64,000 bases of DNA from Brachyhypopomus gauderio (Eukaryota; Chordata; Actinopteri; Gymnotiformes; Hypopomidae). Every line of letters begins with the position of its first letter. The stretch's first letter is position 1. The stretch covers positions 21,769,258 through 21,833,257 of the forward strand of contig NC_135219.1 in assembly GCF_052324685.1 (NCBI RefSeq). The letters are read 5' to 3'. Positions 27,366 to 40,747 of the stretch are shown in pieces. Both the position numbers and the translations under genes were made by a program. The notes beneath the pieces are model-generated. The model was not told where the DNA came from. It saw only the letters and a program-made list of their open reading frames with translations, and searched no databases.

Positions 27366-27696
27366 TGTCCTACAGTCCAGCTGAGCTCCACAAAGATGTC
27401 CTTTTTACCTGTTCTTACTGCTTCTCATTGATGTTCATTTATTCCAAATTACTTTGTGTTTTTGAGCATGTGTGTTTGGGAGGGAAAATTTACTTCCCCT
27501 CTGTAAAACGGTGCAGATGAGGTTTAATTTTAGCTTAATTTAGTGTGGTCCCGTTGGAACATTATTTGAAAGATTCAAATTTGTATGAAAGGATGTGAAA
27601 ACTTCTGTAACATTGTATCTGCTCTTTCAATGTGGAATCATCTTGTTTTCAGAGCCAAAAGTGAAATGAAGGCTTTTTATTTTGACTTAATTTCAT

Positions 27697-27702
27697 AATA
27701 AA
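27697..27702 (+). terminator. prpf39 poly(A) signal
   Basis: AATAAA 332 nt after the prpf39 stop codon, within an AT-rich 3' UTR. Confidence 0.7.
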
Positions 27703-27865
27703 GAGATTGGTATCATTGAACATTGTCATTGCTCTTCATGCACTCATTCATAAAGGTCTGAATACCATTACTACTTTAAGATTGCAATTTTTTAGATTTA
27801 GAACAATTAGATTGAAATGAGTAGGTTATTTCCGAGCATACTGCATTTCTCTAACAATTTATTCA

Positions 27866-28697
27866 GACTGTATGGCCAAAATTATGTAGACATGCCACCT
27901 AATTGACCATTTTAGCCACACCTATTGCCAACAGGTAAATAAAGTAGCACCTAGCCATGCAATCCCCAATAGGTAAATCTTGACCACATAACAGTGGTGA
28001 TGCTTTTTTTAAAAATGTGCTATAACAGGCTGCCGTCTTTGCCTGAAGTTGATTTTGTGAAATGTATACCTTGCAAGATCTGCCACAGTCAATTGTACTG
28101 TAATAAAATATAGGAGCAACAAAATAACAGGATGTCGGATCTCGCAAGCGCTGTTGATTGCTGTGGTCAAATCATCTACCTTCTGTGGCATCTCCTTCAT
28201 TTCCACACAAGGCCAAGCACGTGGTGAAGTGGTTTAAAGCCTCAATTGGAGTGGAAATGTGTTCTTTGAATGATGAAACATGTTTCCCTGTAGCTGTCTG
28301 ATAGATGAGTCGGTGGGAGCTATGAGAATGCTACCAGCATCCAATACTAAAATTGTGGAGGATTATCAGAAAGGGTCTGGGGCTTTAAGATAGGTTGTTT
28401 AGTTCCAGGATATGTGTTTGTAGCACGTGTTGTAGACAAGCGTGTGCTTTCACGTTTGTGGAGGTATTTGACGAAGGTATTTTCAACATGGACGTGCCGT
28501 CACCTGTTCTTTTGACTAAACAGTTACAAATTACCAGAATCACTCAAAAATCTCGTGGAATGCGTTCACAGAAGAACAAAGACCATCATAGCTGCATGGG
28601 GTGCAATGCCAGTAGTTTTGAAATGGGATGTTCAATCAGGTAATACGGCTGGGTGTGACGGCCAGGGGTCCAGCCACGGCCATTTGGTGTACTGTAC
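27866..28697. mobile_element. internally deleted, decayed Tc1-like transposon
   Basis: The left end has CTGTATGGCCAAAATTATGT and the right end GGCCATTTGGTGTACTGTA, diverged inverted termini of a Tc1-like family common in fish. The interior keeps recognisable stretches: CACCTAGCCATGCAATC near the left, AGATCTGCCACAGTCAA in the middle, and GAAATGGGATGTTCAATCAG near the right. At about 0.83 kb it is too short for a full transposase and has no long frame. It lies between prpf39 and fau. Confidence 0.65.
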
Positions 28698-28987
28698 TTA
28701 AAAATGTTTTCTTTAGGATTTTCAATTGACTGTCAAATAAAATAAACTGAGACCCAGGTATGAAAAATTTCTCAATTTTTATACAATTGTACGATATCGT
28801 GCAGTCTACAATATTTTACTCCACGGAAATAGTTGACAACCGTCGTCTCAGACGTGCACTAGCTTCCTCGCACCGCGTGCGATCCTAAAAGCGGAAACGG
28901 CCTGTCTCGTGCGACGTCTACGTCTGACGTGTGCACTACCCAGCGTTCTTATTCTCGCACATGCGCACATCCAACAATGTGCGAAGT

Positions 28988-29027
28988 CCTTTTCTCGCCT
29001 TGCGTAGAGCGAAAAGCAGCGCGCGAT
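28988..29027 (+). promoter_or_regulatory. probable fau first exon with 5' TOP start
   Basis: The stretch begins with the pyrimidine run CCTTTTCTCGCCTT and ends GCGCGAT followed by GTAAGG, a good splice donor, with the exon edge at 29,027. Ribosomal protein messages start with a C and a pyrimidine tract (5' TOP), and fau normally has a short non-coding first exon. The next acceptor is at 29,601-29,605 (ATCAG), eight bases before the start codon. Confidence 0.55.
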
Positions 29028-29613
29028 GTAAGGCCCGTTTGTGATATCGCTTATTTAACCATGTTTTGGGTTCAACATAGCGTCTAAACTCTGTTCAGAT
29101 TCAAAATGTAAAGTTTAGAACGTATATATTTACAAGTGTTTTCAGGCAATGCGCTATTTGCGTGGAACATTTTGTTTATTAACCATGTATAACACGAGCG
29201 CTATAGCTAGGTAGCTAGCCACGTTATGCTAAGCTAAGCGTTAGCTCGCCATGTATCCAGCTCAGTCCGTGTGCTGTTCCCGAACACACCGTCTAAACGC
29301 AGACACCGCCGTTATAACTGTGAAATACGGAGTTTTGACGAGCCAAAGCAAAACGTGTTAAATGTCACGAATTGGTAGTTGTCCGAACTAATTTACCGCT
29401 AACTAGCGAGGACAGACGGCGAGCTCGTTGGCTGTCCAGTAGTCTCAGTTAACTCGGATTTTACTCCGTTTTGGTTTTTATTAGCTCGTTAACCGTGATG
29501 TATCGTAAGCATTCGGAATTGATGAAATCGGGAAATTGGCTCCATAATTCATGTCAACGTAAGATTGTTTTAATGGTTGGTTAATAAACTTTTCTTTTAA
29601 ATCAGAAATCAAC

Positions 29614-30436
<823 letters not shown>

Positions 30437-30462
30437 GTGGTTTTATTGAAAAACTTGTTCAT

Positions 30463-30468
30463 AATAAA
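30463..30468 (+). terminator. fau poly(A) signal
   Basis: AATAAA only 27 nt after the fau stop codon, a very short 3' UTR as is usual for ribosomal protein genes. Confidence 0.8.
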
Positions 30469-30727
30469 GTTGTGGGGAATCATGACTTGACTACTTGGTT
30501 TTCCTGTTTTCAATATGTATGCTGCTGTGTTCCAAGTTTGACCTTCATGAAAGAAACTGTCATAATGGAACACTGGTTTTCAGCATTTAGTGTGCACATC
30601 CAGTGAAGTTAGTTGATCAGTATGACAGTTCTTTATTAAAAACATGACCTTGGTGTTGGTAGCACCTTGTTCCAACAGCTGTTCTACAGGAAGAATGCTA
30701 GTCACGCAAGTACTTTTCAGTGTTTGT

Positions 30728-30733
30728 TTTATT
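30728..30733 (-). terminator. candidate fkbp3 poly(A) signal
   Basis: TTTATT (AATAAA on the minus strand) about 190 nt beyond the fkbp3 stop. A second copy at 30,632-30,637 is an alternative. Confidence 0.45.
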
Positions 30734-30924
30734 TGAATGTCTTGAAACATGCAAAACCTTGGTCTGCTTGACACAGAAGTGCACCTTATCAAAACACTGA
30801 ATTTTTATGAGCCAAGATAAATATGACCTCACCCATCCCTCCTTTTAATGGCTAACACTGACATTAGGGGTACATTCTGCAGTCGGAGCTGTCTTGTAGT
30901 CACATGCAGTGTCTTCAGTGGCTG

Positions 30925-32705
30925 TTAATCAATAGATACTAATTCAACCTCAAAAATAAGTTTAGCATTTGGTGGGATTCTGGTTGGAAGGTTAAGTAAA
31001 ATATTGAAATTTGACTGACTTACATTTAATTTCAGTGTATATTATATGCAATTCCATATGCTTTCAAACAATTGTAGTAACAATTACAGTAACCACAGTG
31101 AAATGCCAAAAGGATACTTGGAGTCAGGAACTCCTTTTTTCCCATAAGCCCATTCAGGCTCAATTTCCAATCGTGCAGTTTCACCTTTACTCATGGTCAG
31201 CAGCCCCTCATCCCACTGCAAATGTATATGAAAACATGTCAAAATAATGGGAAGAACTGTATATACGTAAAGTGTTTATAAGGCACAAACAGAAACTTAC
31301 TCCTCTGATAACTTTGCCCATCCCAACCTTAAAAGAAAGTGGTTTGGCTTGTTTCTTTTTCCGTGCAGCTGCAAAGATAGTAACATTCACCGTTCGTCAA
31401 TTTTAATGTGTCCAGTTCTAAGTCCTAAACTTTAGGACTTCAGTTAAATTATTAAAATCCAGTTAAGCATTTTTAAAAGATATTTTTAAATTAATATGTC
31501 ATTAGTAATTTCTGGAGAACTATAGCATGATAATACAATACATATACAGTTCATAATAGTAATAATACAAATGCTTCCAAAAGCTTATAGCAACATTGTT
31601 TTGTTCACTCATGAACATTTGTGCCAACATCAACTCTGTGTGAAAGCCAAGCAATGGCACAGTGTATGCAGGAAAACCTGTTGGTATGTTGGTATCAAAG
31701 ACAGTGCCGTCCTCAAGTGTCCCAGTGTACCAACATGCCACTGTGTCACCCTTTTTTGGGAAGTTGGTCTTGTCCCCTTTCTTCATCACGGTCTTTGTGT
31801 ATCTGGGTGGGCCCTGCACAGAAACAAACACACTTCTAAACAATGTTCAAAGCCATGCAACATTTGCTTTTAGACTGCAGTGCTGTACTTCATATGTTTT
31901 GGAATGTTTTATACCTCATCCACAACTTCTGTTTTTGTTTCTTTGAGCTTCTCTTCAATTTTCACATCTTGCACCTCCTGAGTGATCTCCTCCACCTCTG
32001 TGCCTTTAAACCTCTGCCAACACCAGTTACACAGTCATTCTCAGCCAGTGCCTTGATTCAACTCAGAAGATGCAGTCAAAGGAAGCAAAACGAGTCAAAT
32101 TAAACCCATCACAGAGATGTCCAAATACAGTTTGCTAGTATGGGAAATTATTTACCTTGCTCTCGAAAAGCTGGTTGTAGGTTACAATAAGCTGCTCCTT
32201 TTTTGCAGTTTTTGTAACGTTTTTGATATTTCCCAGAAGTTTGTGCTCGGCAAGAAACTGAAAGCAGAGAGACAAAAGACCTAAATGGACTTGCTCATAC
32301 TACTAGGGTGAATGTGAAGGGGAAATGTGACATGCATATTTGGAGACCAGTTTAATTTAGTCTACAAACGTGTGAGAATCGTGCAAGTTTACAATATGAC
32401 ATTCTAAATGTCAAATTTGAGGAACATTGGGAAATGAGAAAGCATCCGGCCTCTTGTCCTACACACTGGAACTCATCACAGGCAGCTACATGGCGTTAGC
32501 TCGCTAGCTGGCGTGCATCTGCAGCACATACAATACGCTGCAAAATGCACATTTTTAGAGCCTACGAAAACATCTTGGCATGGGCGCCATCCAAGTATAC
32601 CGAATGGGCCGCATTGTCCTGGATAAACTTGATCAGGTCTTTTTTGGATACATCATCACTTTTCAGTTTCTCATCGCTCCACTCTCGTGTTGGTTCAGCA
32701 GCCAT
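30925..32705 (-). CDS. fkbp3: FKBP3 (FKBP25), nuclear peptidyl-prolyl isomerase
   Basis: FKBP25 is a nuclear FK506/rapamycin-binding prolyl cis-trans isomerase that associates with nucleic acids, chromatin and pre-ribosomal complexes. Coding exons on the minus strand: 32,705-32,601; 32,257-32,156; 32,013-31,915; 31,813-31,678; 31,368-31,301; 31,215-31,118; 30,979-30,925. They total 663 nt (220 residues plus stop; the human protein has 224). The N-terminal helical domain runs from [16 protein letters not shown] to [12 protein letters not shown] charged linker follows, then the FKBP domain: [58 protein letters not shown] and [10 protein letters not shown], ending FEVELVSID. The start at 32,705 (MAAEPTREW) matches the family; an in-frame upstream Met at 32,771 is less likely. 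All borders are GT-AG and the gene looks intact. Confidence 0.97.
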
Positions 32706-32840
32706 CTTCCCTGCAAACTTCACGACCTTTGACCGCTTGCCCACTAACCAATCAGCTTGTTCCGTACTCACACACGTCTCTCCACGTGGTCCAGCCCAAC
32801 AGCAGACAGTTCGGCAGAGCTGGTGTTCTGAGTACTGTTA

Positions 32841-34357
32841 GGTAGGGATCTGGAAGGGTATGTCAGACTGGCAGACTGGACTCGTTCATATGGATAACTA
32901 CAATTCTGATAAACTGACTCACGAGATCTTAGTAGATCCTGTGAGTAGACTATTGTAAGATTATTGTAAGACCATTTGCATCGTCACATAAAAACATACA
33001 CACTTTGACATTTTTTTCTTTTATTAGGCCTGTAATTCTGCAGTGAAAAAATAACAAACTTTTTCAAGTGAATTGCCATCCCGTCATGTCTTTTCAGATG
33101 AACAAACCTGTTTGTAACTGAGATGTAGGCTATAGACAGTGGGTCAGAGAGAGCTGTCATTATTGGTGACTCTTGGCATTCTCAGTATATCCCATTCAGG
33201 GATGCGATTGATGCACAACCAGTGTAGTAGTCTTCCAACATTTATTCCCCAGGAATCACGAATTTTGACCTGAGCTGTCAGAGAGGGTGACCATTTTGCT
33301 AAAACTGATCTGTACGTCCCAATCAGAGATCGTATCTCTGGTCCCAATCAATGGCCAAACCGACCTTTTTAGAGTGTAGTTTTGTATATGTAATTCATAT
33401 TTGGTGACCATGATTAATGCAAGTCCTCCCTCAAGAAATCCTGATTTCTGCCTTTTTTTATTTCAGCAGGTTAGCAAATTACCGGCCCAATGTTTTTGAA
33501 TATGAAAATACATTTGAAACTTAAAATGTAAAATTGTAACATGCAAATATAGTAGCCTAAATACAACTGTGTCATTTTGCAGGGTACAGGTACTGCATGA
33601 ACTGTAGTAATATGATGATTTTATTAAGTGCTTCAAAAGCGAATATAAGTTTATTCACTCCCAGTGGCAGATTGTTGTGAAGTTTCATCACAAAGCAGAA
33701 GTTTGACAGATCTTTTTTGTGATGGTTAGAAAATATAAAGTCCTTACCAACTGATTGGTCAATAGTGACCACATATTTCCAAAAATCTAACTTACCAGAT
33801 GCTTGCATCAATACAAAACCTAAACTTTGTTGGACATGTTGTTGAGAAATAAGCTAAATGCATGCTATTACACCCTCTGTTAACATATGTCCAAATCAGT
33901 TGGTTTCCTCCAAGTCATGTATTTTTTTTTAAGTTAGATCTTGCATAAATGCAGAGTACCAAATTTGTTTTCTTTTTGCCTGTGGTTAACTTACATGAAC
34001 AGTGTTTGTGTTTCCTGTGGACATATAATGTAAGCCATAACCTGTCTTTTGTCACTAACCAACAAAATATGATATCCCTTCATATAATGGTATTTTAAAG
34101 ATAAACGTTATGTAGTTAGTTATTCTTACCACATGTGAAGGTATGGGAATATTTAACATTTTCAATTTTCCAGACAGAAGAAAAAAGTATTTTGTTTTTA
34201 TCAAATAGAAAATTTGTCTTACTTTTTTAGATTTTCAAATTTTGGGAGAAAAACATTACTATCATAGAAAGCAAATCTGGCAGGATGAGATTAAATAAGA
34301 GTACTTTACTGCATTTTTGTAAAAAGACTGTATGTGAGGTTCTAGTTCCAACAAAAT
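32841..34357. other. intergenic, no gene seen
   Basis: Upstream side of fkbp3. CpG-containing promoter DNA is limited to about 32,690-32,840. The rest is AT-rich with no recognisable exon. Confidence 0.45.
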
Positions 34358-34359
34358 TA

Positions 34360-35983
34360 CATTTTTTTCAACTGTTTACACACTAAATCTTTTCTTCTCA
34401 CACAATTTTCTAAACATGCCCTTCAAACACCAGAACCCCACACCAAATCTGCTAAACCATAAACTAACTCTCAGTGTCTGATTCAGTTTTCAATTTCCAA
34501 ACACACATTTTGCAAAACTCTACACACAAGTTTCTACCTAACACACAAAGACCAAACAGGAAGTTACTTGATTTCATCTTTCAAACACAACCTATCAAAA
34601 TGCCACACTAAATCACCAGTGCTTCACTCCCACTCCTCATATGTGTAAGTACTCATTACTTTATTGAACACCAACGAATCATTGGCTAAATATAGGCCTA
34701 TAAATAGGTCAAATGTCAAGATGTCTGTTTTGAACCATGAATCCACGAGATCCAGCACCACATAGTCAACGATGCAACTGTTTTCCATAACATGGACACA
34801 GTAAGCTTGTCAACTGTCCATCGTGTCCTGCAGAATTATCACTTACATATGAAGCAGCTATACAGGGTCCCATTTGAAAGGAACAGCATCAGAGTGAAGA
34901 ACCTGCATCATGACTTTGGGAATGTGTGTATGCAAAACTAATTTCAGTATATTAGACTTGCACATATCAAGATTTTTGGGTTGTGCATATGTGTGCAAAT
35001 ATATATTCTTGTCTCTTACAGAGAATTTTGGAGATGAATGCAGATGCAAATGTCCGTCATGAGGTGGCCTTGAACCCCACTTAGACCAGGAGAAGGGGGA
35101 AAAATGTCATTGGTCAAATGGCCATTGTGAATGTCCCAGGACAACGTGGAGGAAACATTACAATGTGTGCTGCCATTACCAATAATGGTGTCCTGCATCA
35201 CCATGCAACACTTGGTCCTTACAACACTGCTCATATCATAACTTCTCTGGATGCAATTCTCAATATTCTTGTCCAAGGTCGGCAGAATCTAGATCAACAT
35301 AGTTTTGTGGTCATATGGGACAATGTCAGTTTTCATCGGGCACATCTGGTCCAGAACTGGTTTGTGACCCATCCTCACTTCTCTGTTCTGTACCTGCCTT
35401 CATATTCACCTTTTCTCAATCCAATTGAGGAGTTCTTCTCCACCTGGCTCTGGCGGGTATGAAGAGATGAAGCCTAGACACACACTCAACCCCCCAGCCC
35501 ATACCCTCACCACAGCCAACACCCCCCAGCTTTTTCACACGTGTTTAGTGTCTGTCCAACTTCATGTGGTGGTTGAAGTTTTTTTTCTGCACTGTACAAA
35601 TATTATATTACAGTAACAGCAGCAAATTATATGGAAAAAATAAATATTTCGGGTTTGAAAACTGTTTGTGTGTGTTGTGAGTATTTCACCTTCTCTCTGC
35701 ACTTTTGTATAACATAGAATCCCATGAATGAAAGAAGAGCTTTAGGTTTTGATCAACAGTGTGTACATGATGAATCCAAAATGTCATATTATGACAAAGG
35801 TGTTGGCAATGTGATGTCAGTCCTTGCTTTTGAGATGTGTTTATGACATTTTGAATGTTGTGTGTCATTTTGCTGGAGATTTGAGGCATTTTGAATTTTG
35901 TGTGAGCAATTGTGAGTTTTGTGTGTAGAGTTTTGAAAAATAGACACAGATCTTGGAAAATGTGTGTAAACAGTTGAAAACTG
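34360..35983 (+). mobile_element. Tc1/IS630-type DNA transposon with TA target duplication
   Basis: The ends are inverted copies around TTTTCAACTGTTTACACAC (left 34,360-34,385; right, inverted, 35,958-35,983). TA dinucleotides flank both ends (34,358-34,359 and 35,984-35,985), the usual target duplication of this superfamily. Inside is a plus-strand transposase: a helix-turn-helix-like stretch near 34,800-34,920 (TVHRVLQNYHLH), and a catalytic-domain frame at 35,118-35,462 with WDNVSFHRAHLVQNW and SPFLNPIEEFFS, carrying the second and third acidic residues. The usual DEAGF segment with the first Asp is not visible where expected, and there is an in-frame TAG at 35,082. A GT...AG intron-like segment (about 34,924-35,031) separates the two parts. 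Probably inactive. Confidence 0.85.
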
Positions 35984-35985
35984 TA

Positions 35986-38900
35986 AAACCATTCTTCACA
36001 TGTTCACTAGCAAATAAAACGTCGACATATTAATTTTAGGTGCCTCCTGTTGCTGTTGCATATTGTATCCACAGGAGGGCAGTACACACCCACAGAATTT
36101 AAATGTTCTTACAGAAAATTCATCTTTGAGGAATTAATAAAGATCATTATTTTTCTCTGGACAGTTCTTAAATCAGACATCAGTGTTAAGTCTTCAGAAG
36201 TTTGTAAAGTGTACTTTAGCAGGTTTTCACTGGGTCAAAACCTTGCAAAATGCTTTTTCCTCAGTTTTGTTAGTTTGAATACAGGTCACTGTATCTAGTG
36301 AACCCAAGAAGAGAAGCAGAAGTTTATTTACAGTTCAGTAGTTTTGGGAAAAAAACAAGCAGTGTGACTGCAGTAACTATCAGCATTGGGTTTCTAAAAC
36401 AGAGCTGCCACCTGACAGGCCTGTAAGGCATAAGAAATCAGGACTGGAAGATTATCATTAAAAATTCATTATTCCAATTACGGTGTGATAGAGATCTGAA
36501 CTACTGCACAAAACTCTCTATTGTCTAAAGGTGAACAGCAGGCCTTATAGTAAATGTGAACTAAAGTAAGTCATTAAAGACAAACCTCAAGGGAACCAAG
36601 TACAATTTTCTATGGATCCTTTTCAGATCTGAATGTCTACACACATTTTTAGCAAGGGTCTGAAATATGGCCAGAAAGTCTTTTGGTCAAGCACTTGTTT
36701 GAATATATTTAGATATTTTCAAGTTAAATCCCAATATTATGGATGGATAATCTATATAGGGCATTAAGTTTTGCTTTGAAAGTAGAATGGCAGTTAAACC
36801 ATTTTGTTCAGGTATATTTCAGTGAGACTGCATTATTCTCTTGGCAATAATGTAATAATGCTGAGCTTTGGTTCTGGGGAAAAATTACACTGCCTTTTAA
36901 AATCCTGTAAAATCTTTAGTTTTAACCAAATGCATTTGCATGTGATGCTCTTGTATCAACTTGCATCTAATATTGCTTTCCAGAATACCCTCTTATTAAC
37001 TGATAATCCTTAACAAAATAAAGTGGACGGAACAAAAACATTGTGTGCTGATTGGTCAGATTGCTCAGCTTGTGAATCATATGTCTTGCGAGGTGTTAAA
37101 AACCTTGTTACAAACACCCCTTATGTTTCTATACTCACTGTCCATTTTATTAGGTATACCTACCTTAAATATTTATTTTCTAAGTGTATTATTACAGACT
37201 GTAACCCATCTGTTGATATGCATTGGACAACACCACCTAGTCCGTTTACCCTGATATGGTTTTACATATGTTAATGTCATTGCTGGATTGAATGGACATT
37301 CAAACAGCATCTTTGTTTAGTCTTTGTTGACTAATATAGGTTAGATAATCACTAACATAAACTGTGCAAGTGGCTTATAACGTATATAATGAAGGTTTCT
37401 GCCTTTTCTAACTATCAACAGACTGAGAACAGAACTTTGACTTGAAAGAATCTTCACATTTATGTTTTGAACTTTCAAGTCTAAGGACATTTCATACATC
37501 TTTGTTTAGAAAGTCAGTTAGTATACAAATATGATGGTAAATATCTTTTATCAAGGTTTCTTTTAAGGCTCAGCATGGTCTCACTATAGCCAGTTGGTAA
37601 GATCTTGCATGGCCAAACTAAAGTTACCTGTGGTTATGTAAGTACATTTTATTCAACATCTAGGCAATAAAATGTTTTTAAAACAGCATTTTAATAAAGA
37701 AACAATCAGGACATTTCTGTATTCATCCAAACACCTTCATCAGTTGTGTAAGTGACAGGAAGTAAAAGAAGTCACATGATCATTAGATGCTCAAATCACT
37801 ACAAAGCATCCTTCAATTATATCAGACAAGATGGTATACCATCCGAGAATATATTCTCAGCACTTTATGGTGGTGCCCCTCAACCCCCGTATATGAGGCC
37901 AATCGTTCTTTATCAGCGGCATTGTGTGGATACCATCTTGGTGTGATATTGCAAAGTACAGATCATCCCCACTTTATGGTAGAAGATACTGATGGTGTGG
38001 ATGTGCTTCCACTATACCGTGACATGGAAACACCCCCTTTCACCCTTCAGCCACAGTCCAGACGTGGACGTGTCTTCTCACTCCTTTCCTCACCACTAAA
38101 CTGCTTTATCTTCTGAATTAATGCCATCTCTAAAACAGGACTCGTCCACGGTGCTTGAGTTTCCCTTACACCTGAACCACTGACTTATAGATATTCAACT
38201 CCATACTCTCTACTTCCTCCACATAGAGGTTGGCCACAACGGGACACACTGGACACACCACTGCGCAGCTATAAAATCCCCTCCTTGTTTTTGAAGTATG
38301 TGGCATTCACACACATTTCCAACAATGGGCACACCTGATTAGAAGTGACTCTTCTGGTTTAGTCACTCGCTTGACGTCCAGTGCTGTTTGTATTGGTACA
38401 CACGTAATCAACATTATAATGTCATGTGACCCCATCTCTTGTTTGCTTCTAGTAAGAATCCTTGAATTTTGTCAGCAAAGTTATTGGAGTTCTGTATATG
38501 ATGCTTAGTGTTGCCAGCAAAAATGGAAGTGAAGTGTATGTAACTGAGTTTATGCCTGCTGTGTAAGTGGAACTCTATCTTTCAGTATTTATGATAATCC
38601 ATATATACCAGGTATACTTTCCCTGGTGGTGATATAGACTGTGATATAGACTTGTTGACTTGCCACTGATTGTAAACAATTAAAGATCTCTTTCTTGTAT
38701 TTATTGGTAAGATCATACATTAGCCTTTCATATGTTCTCTTGTGCTGAAGGATCATAATTACCACTGAACTGAAGTTCTCAGTATTCAACACCAAAGTAC
38801 ATGTTCTCTCTTTACCTAACAGGATTGTGACTGTGGCCAACTTTAGAAATGTGTGTTTTTTTTTGTCAGGTTTCTACTTCCTGTCAGCTGCCACAACTGA

Positions 38901-39858
38901 TGAACGGATGAACACCAAAGAGTCTTTGTTTGTTTAACATTTTTAATATTTCAGTGATTTTATTAAACATTGTTTTAAAAAACATTACCAGTAGTTAATG
39001 CTGGGACTAGTGTTGAGTTATGCAGCTGTACCTTTTCTTACAACTTTATTTGTATAGAATCCAGTGAACATTTTCTTATTTGCGATTCATATCTATTTTT
39101 GCTGAGACCATACTTCAAGGTTAGGTTTCCACATTCCAATTCCAGTGCCTCCACATACTAAGTTTTTGAAATGTTTCTTTGTCTTATAGGAAAAGCCCAA
39201 AGTTCTATGCAGACCCACATCTTTCAAAGCAACTCTAATCCAAGCCAAAGCAGCATGAGATGGTCTTACTGAAAGTTGTAGCGGTTTCTGTCAGAGCCAC
39301 GTCCTGACCTGCCACAGAATTATTCACTGAATTACAGGCTAGATGGTAAAATACATTTTTTTTCCCTTTCTCTTACTTCATCCTACACCGCCTGATAGAA
39401 ATGAACTGGAAGCAAAAATAAATTTCACTGGAACCTACCTGTGGAAGATTTTATCTTCAAGAGTTTTATATTCTTCACTGGGTTGATTTACTGAAGATCT
39501 TTCTCATTGGACTTGTGCTATATAAAATACTGTACTGGATGGCACTGAAACATCTTGTTGGTCTCAGATCAAATCAGGTCATTCTATGATTTTATTCAAA
39601 TATTTTTCTTCAATATCTTGTATATGCAGGATTTTGTGAAAAAAAAAACATTTAGAAACATATAAAATACATATTTAAAATAATTCTAGTTTTAAAGTAA
39701 TTGAACATATTTTCTATTTAAACATTTTGCAACTGGAAAATGGTTGTGCCATGAGAAATGTTAATTTCCTTGATTTATTACATCATTTCAATTTAAAGAA
39801 CACAAAACACTAGGTCAGTCATAGTCCTTAGTTTCAAATAGTGGAGATTTCAAAGGTG
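35986..39858. other. non-coding, no gene seen
   Basis: AT-rich DNA. I recognise one transposon terminus (37,130-37,164, listed separately) and no exon. Confidence 0.45.
37130..37164. mobile_element. isolated terminus of a Tc1-like family
   Basis: TATACTCACTGTCCATTTTA followed by TTAGGTATACC matches the end common in fish Tc1-like elements and is the same type as the right end of the element at 9,738-10,881. No body or partner terminus is recognisable nearby. Confidence 0.45.
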
Positions 39859-39863
39859 TTCAG

Positions 39864-40160
39864 TGTCACGGTGAGGCGGCCCCCTACCGGCCGCCTCTGT
39901 CCACAGCGGCTGTGTTGTTGTTGTTTTGTGACGTCGTGTACGCCCCTCAGGTGGGCGGAGCCCGTGATCCGTTCCCACCTGATGGTCGTTTGTCTGTCTA
40001 TATATGTCTTGTCTTTGTACCAGTTGACCGCTGGTCATTATATCCTTAATTCGGATCTATTGCACGGGTTTTAGGTTTGCACACTTTATATTAAACCACC
40101 CTTTTTCCCTGAGACTTGGCGTGATCGCTTCCTTTTTGTTGCTCACACCTGCCCGTCACA
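39864..40160 (+). repeat. 5' LTR of the non-coding element
   Basis: 297 bp, TG...CA ends. It has an 8-bp hairpin AGGCGGCC/GGCCGCCT near its start (39,874-39,896), a TATATAT box at 39,999-40,005 and an AT-rich stretch (TTTATATTAAACC) near 40,084 that could hold the poly(A) signal. On the direction given by the purine tract, transcription runs on the plus strand. Confidence 0.92.
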
Positions 40161-40259
40161 GAATGACCAGCGCCCCTTCGGAAGCCGCAGAGTCTCTTTA
40201 CTTTCTCCTTCGTTCGTGGTCATGTCTCGTGGTAAGTGTTTGTCTGCGTGGTGTTTTGT

Positions 40260-40430
40260 GAAGAGTTCCGCCGTGCTTTTGTGTTGTCTGTGGCACGGCG
40301 AGGACCAGGGCTGTCTGCCCTGGGAAAAAACTCTTCGTGTTTGTCGTTTGTTTGTTGGAAGAGCTCCGCCGTGCTCGTGTTGTGTTTGTGGCACGGCGAG
40401 GACCAAGGCAGTCTCCCTGGTAAGCTCTTC
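40260..40430 (+). repeat. duplicated three-stem RNA unit in the LTR element
   Basis: Two imperfect copies (40,260-40,336 and 40,358-40,430), each with the same fold. Outer stem: GAAGAGTT/AACTCTTC in copy 1, GAAGAGCT/AGCTCTTC in copy 2. Inner stem 1: CGCCGTGC/GCACGGCG in both. Inner stem 2: CCAGGG/CCCTGG in copy 1, with a bulged equivalent in copy 2. The outer stem shows one compensatory change (T-A to C-G). Confidence 0.8.
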
Positions 40431-40517
40431 GTCTTGTGTGGTGTTAGTGTGTCCAGGTGAACGGACGTGAGGATCTGTGTGCGTGCGCGTTTGTTATATG
40501 TTAAGTGTTTTGTGTGT

Positions 40518-40609
40518 GTGACGCGGTCGCCGCTCGTCACTGTCGCCTCGCTCCCCGTGTGTCATGTGTTTTATGTGGGGAGCGACTGCGACTCTGAGCG
40601 GCGCGTCAC
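40518..40609 (+). other. 92-nt strong hairpin in the LTR element
   Basis: Nested arms: GTGACGC/GCGTCAC, GCCGCTC/GAGCGGC, GTCGC/GCGAC and CGCTCCCC/GGGGAGCG, separated by small internal loops and closing a 20-nt loop (40,557-40,576). In total 27 base pairs. Confidence 0.85.
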
Positions 40610-40747
40610 CGTCGTTTATGTGTAGTGCACGCAAGTATCGGTCCCGTTCGTTCAGTGTCTGCGCACTAAGTTCTGTTTGTCGAGTCTTTGTGTGCATGTT
40701 GTGTCCTAACGTGTTGTCTAATGTTTGCGTGCAATTCCACGCATGCT

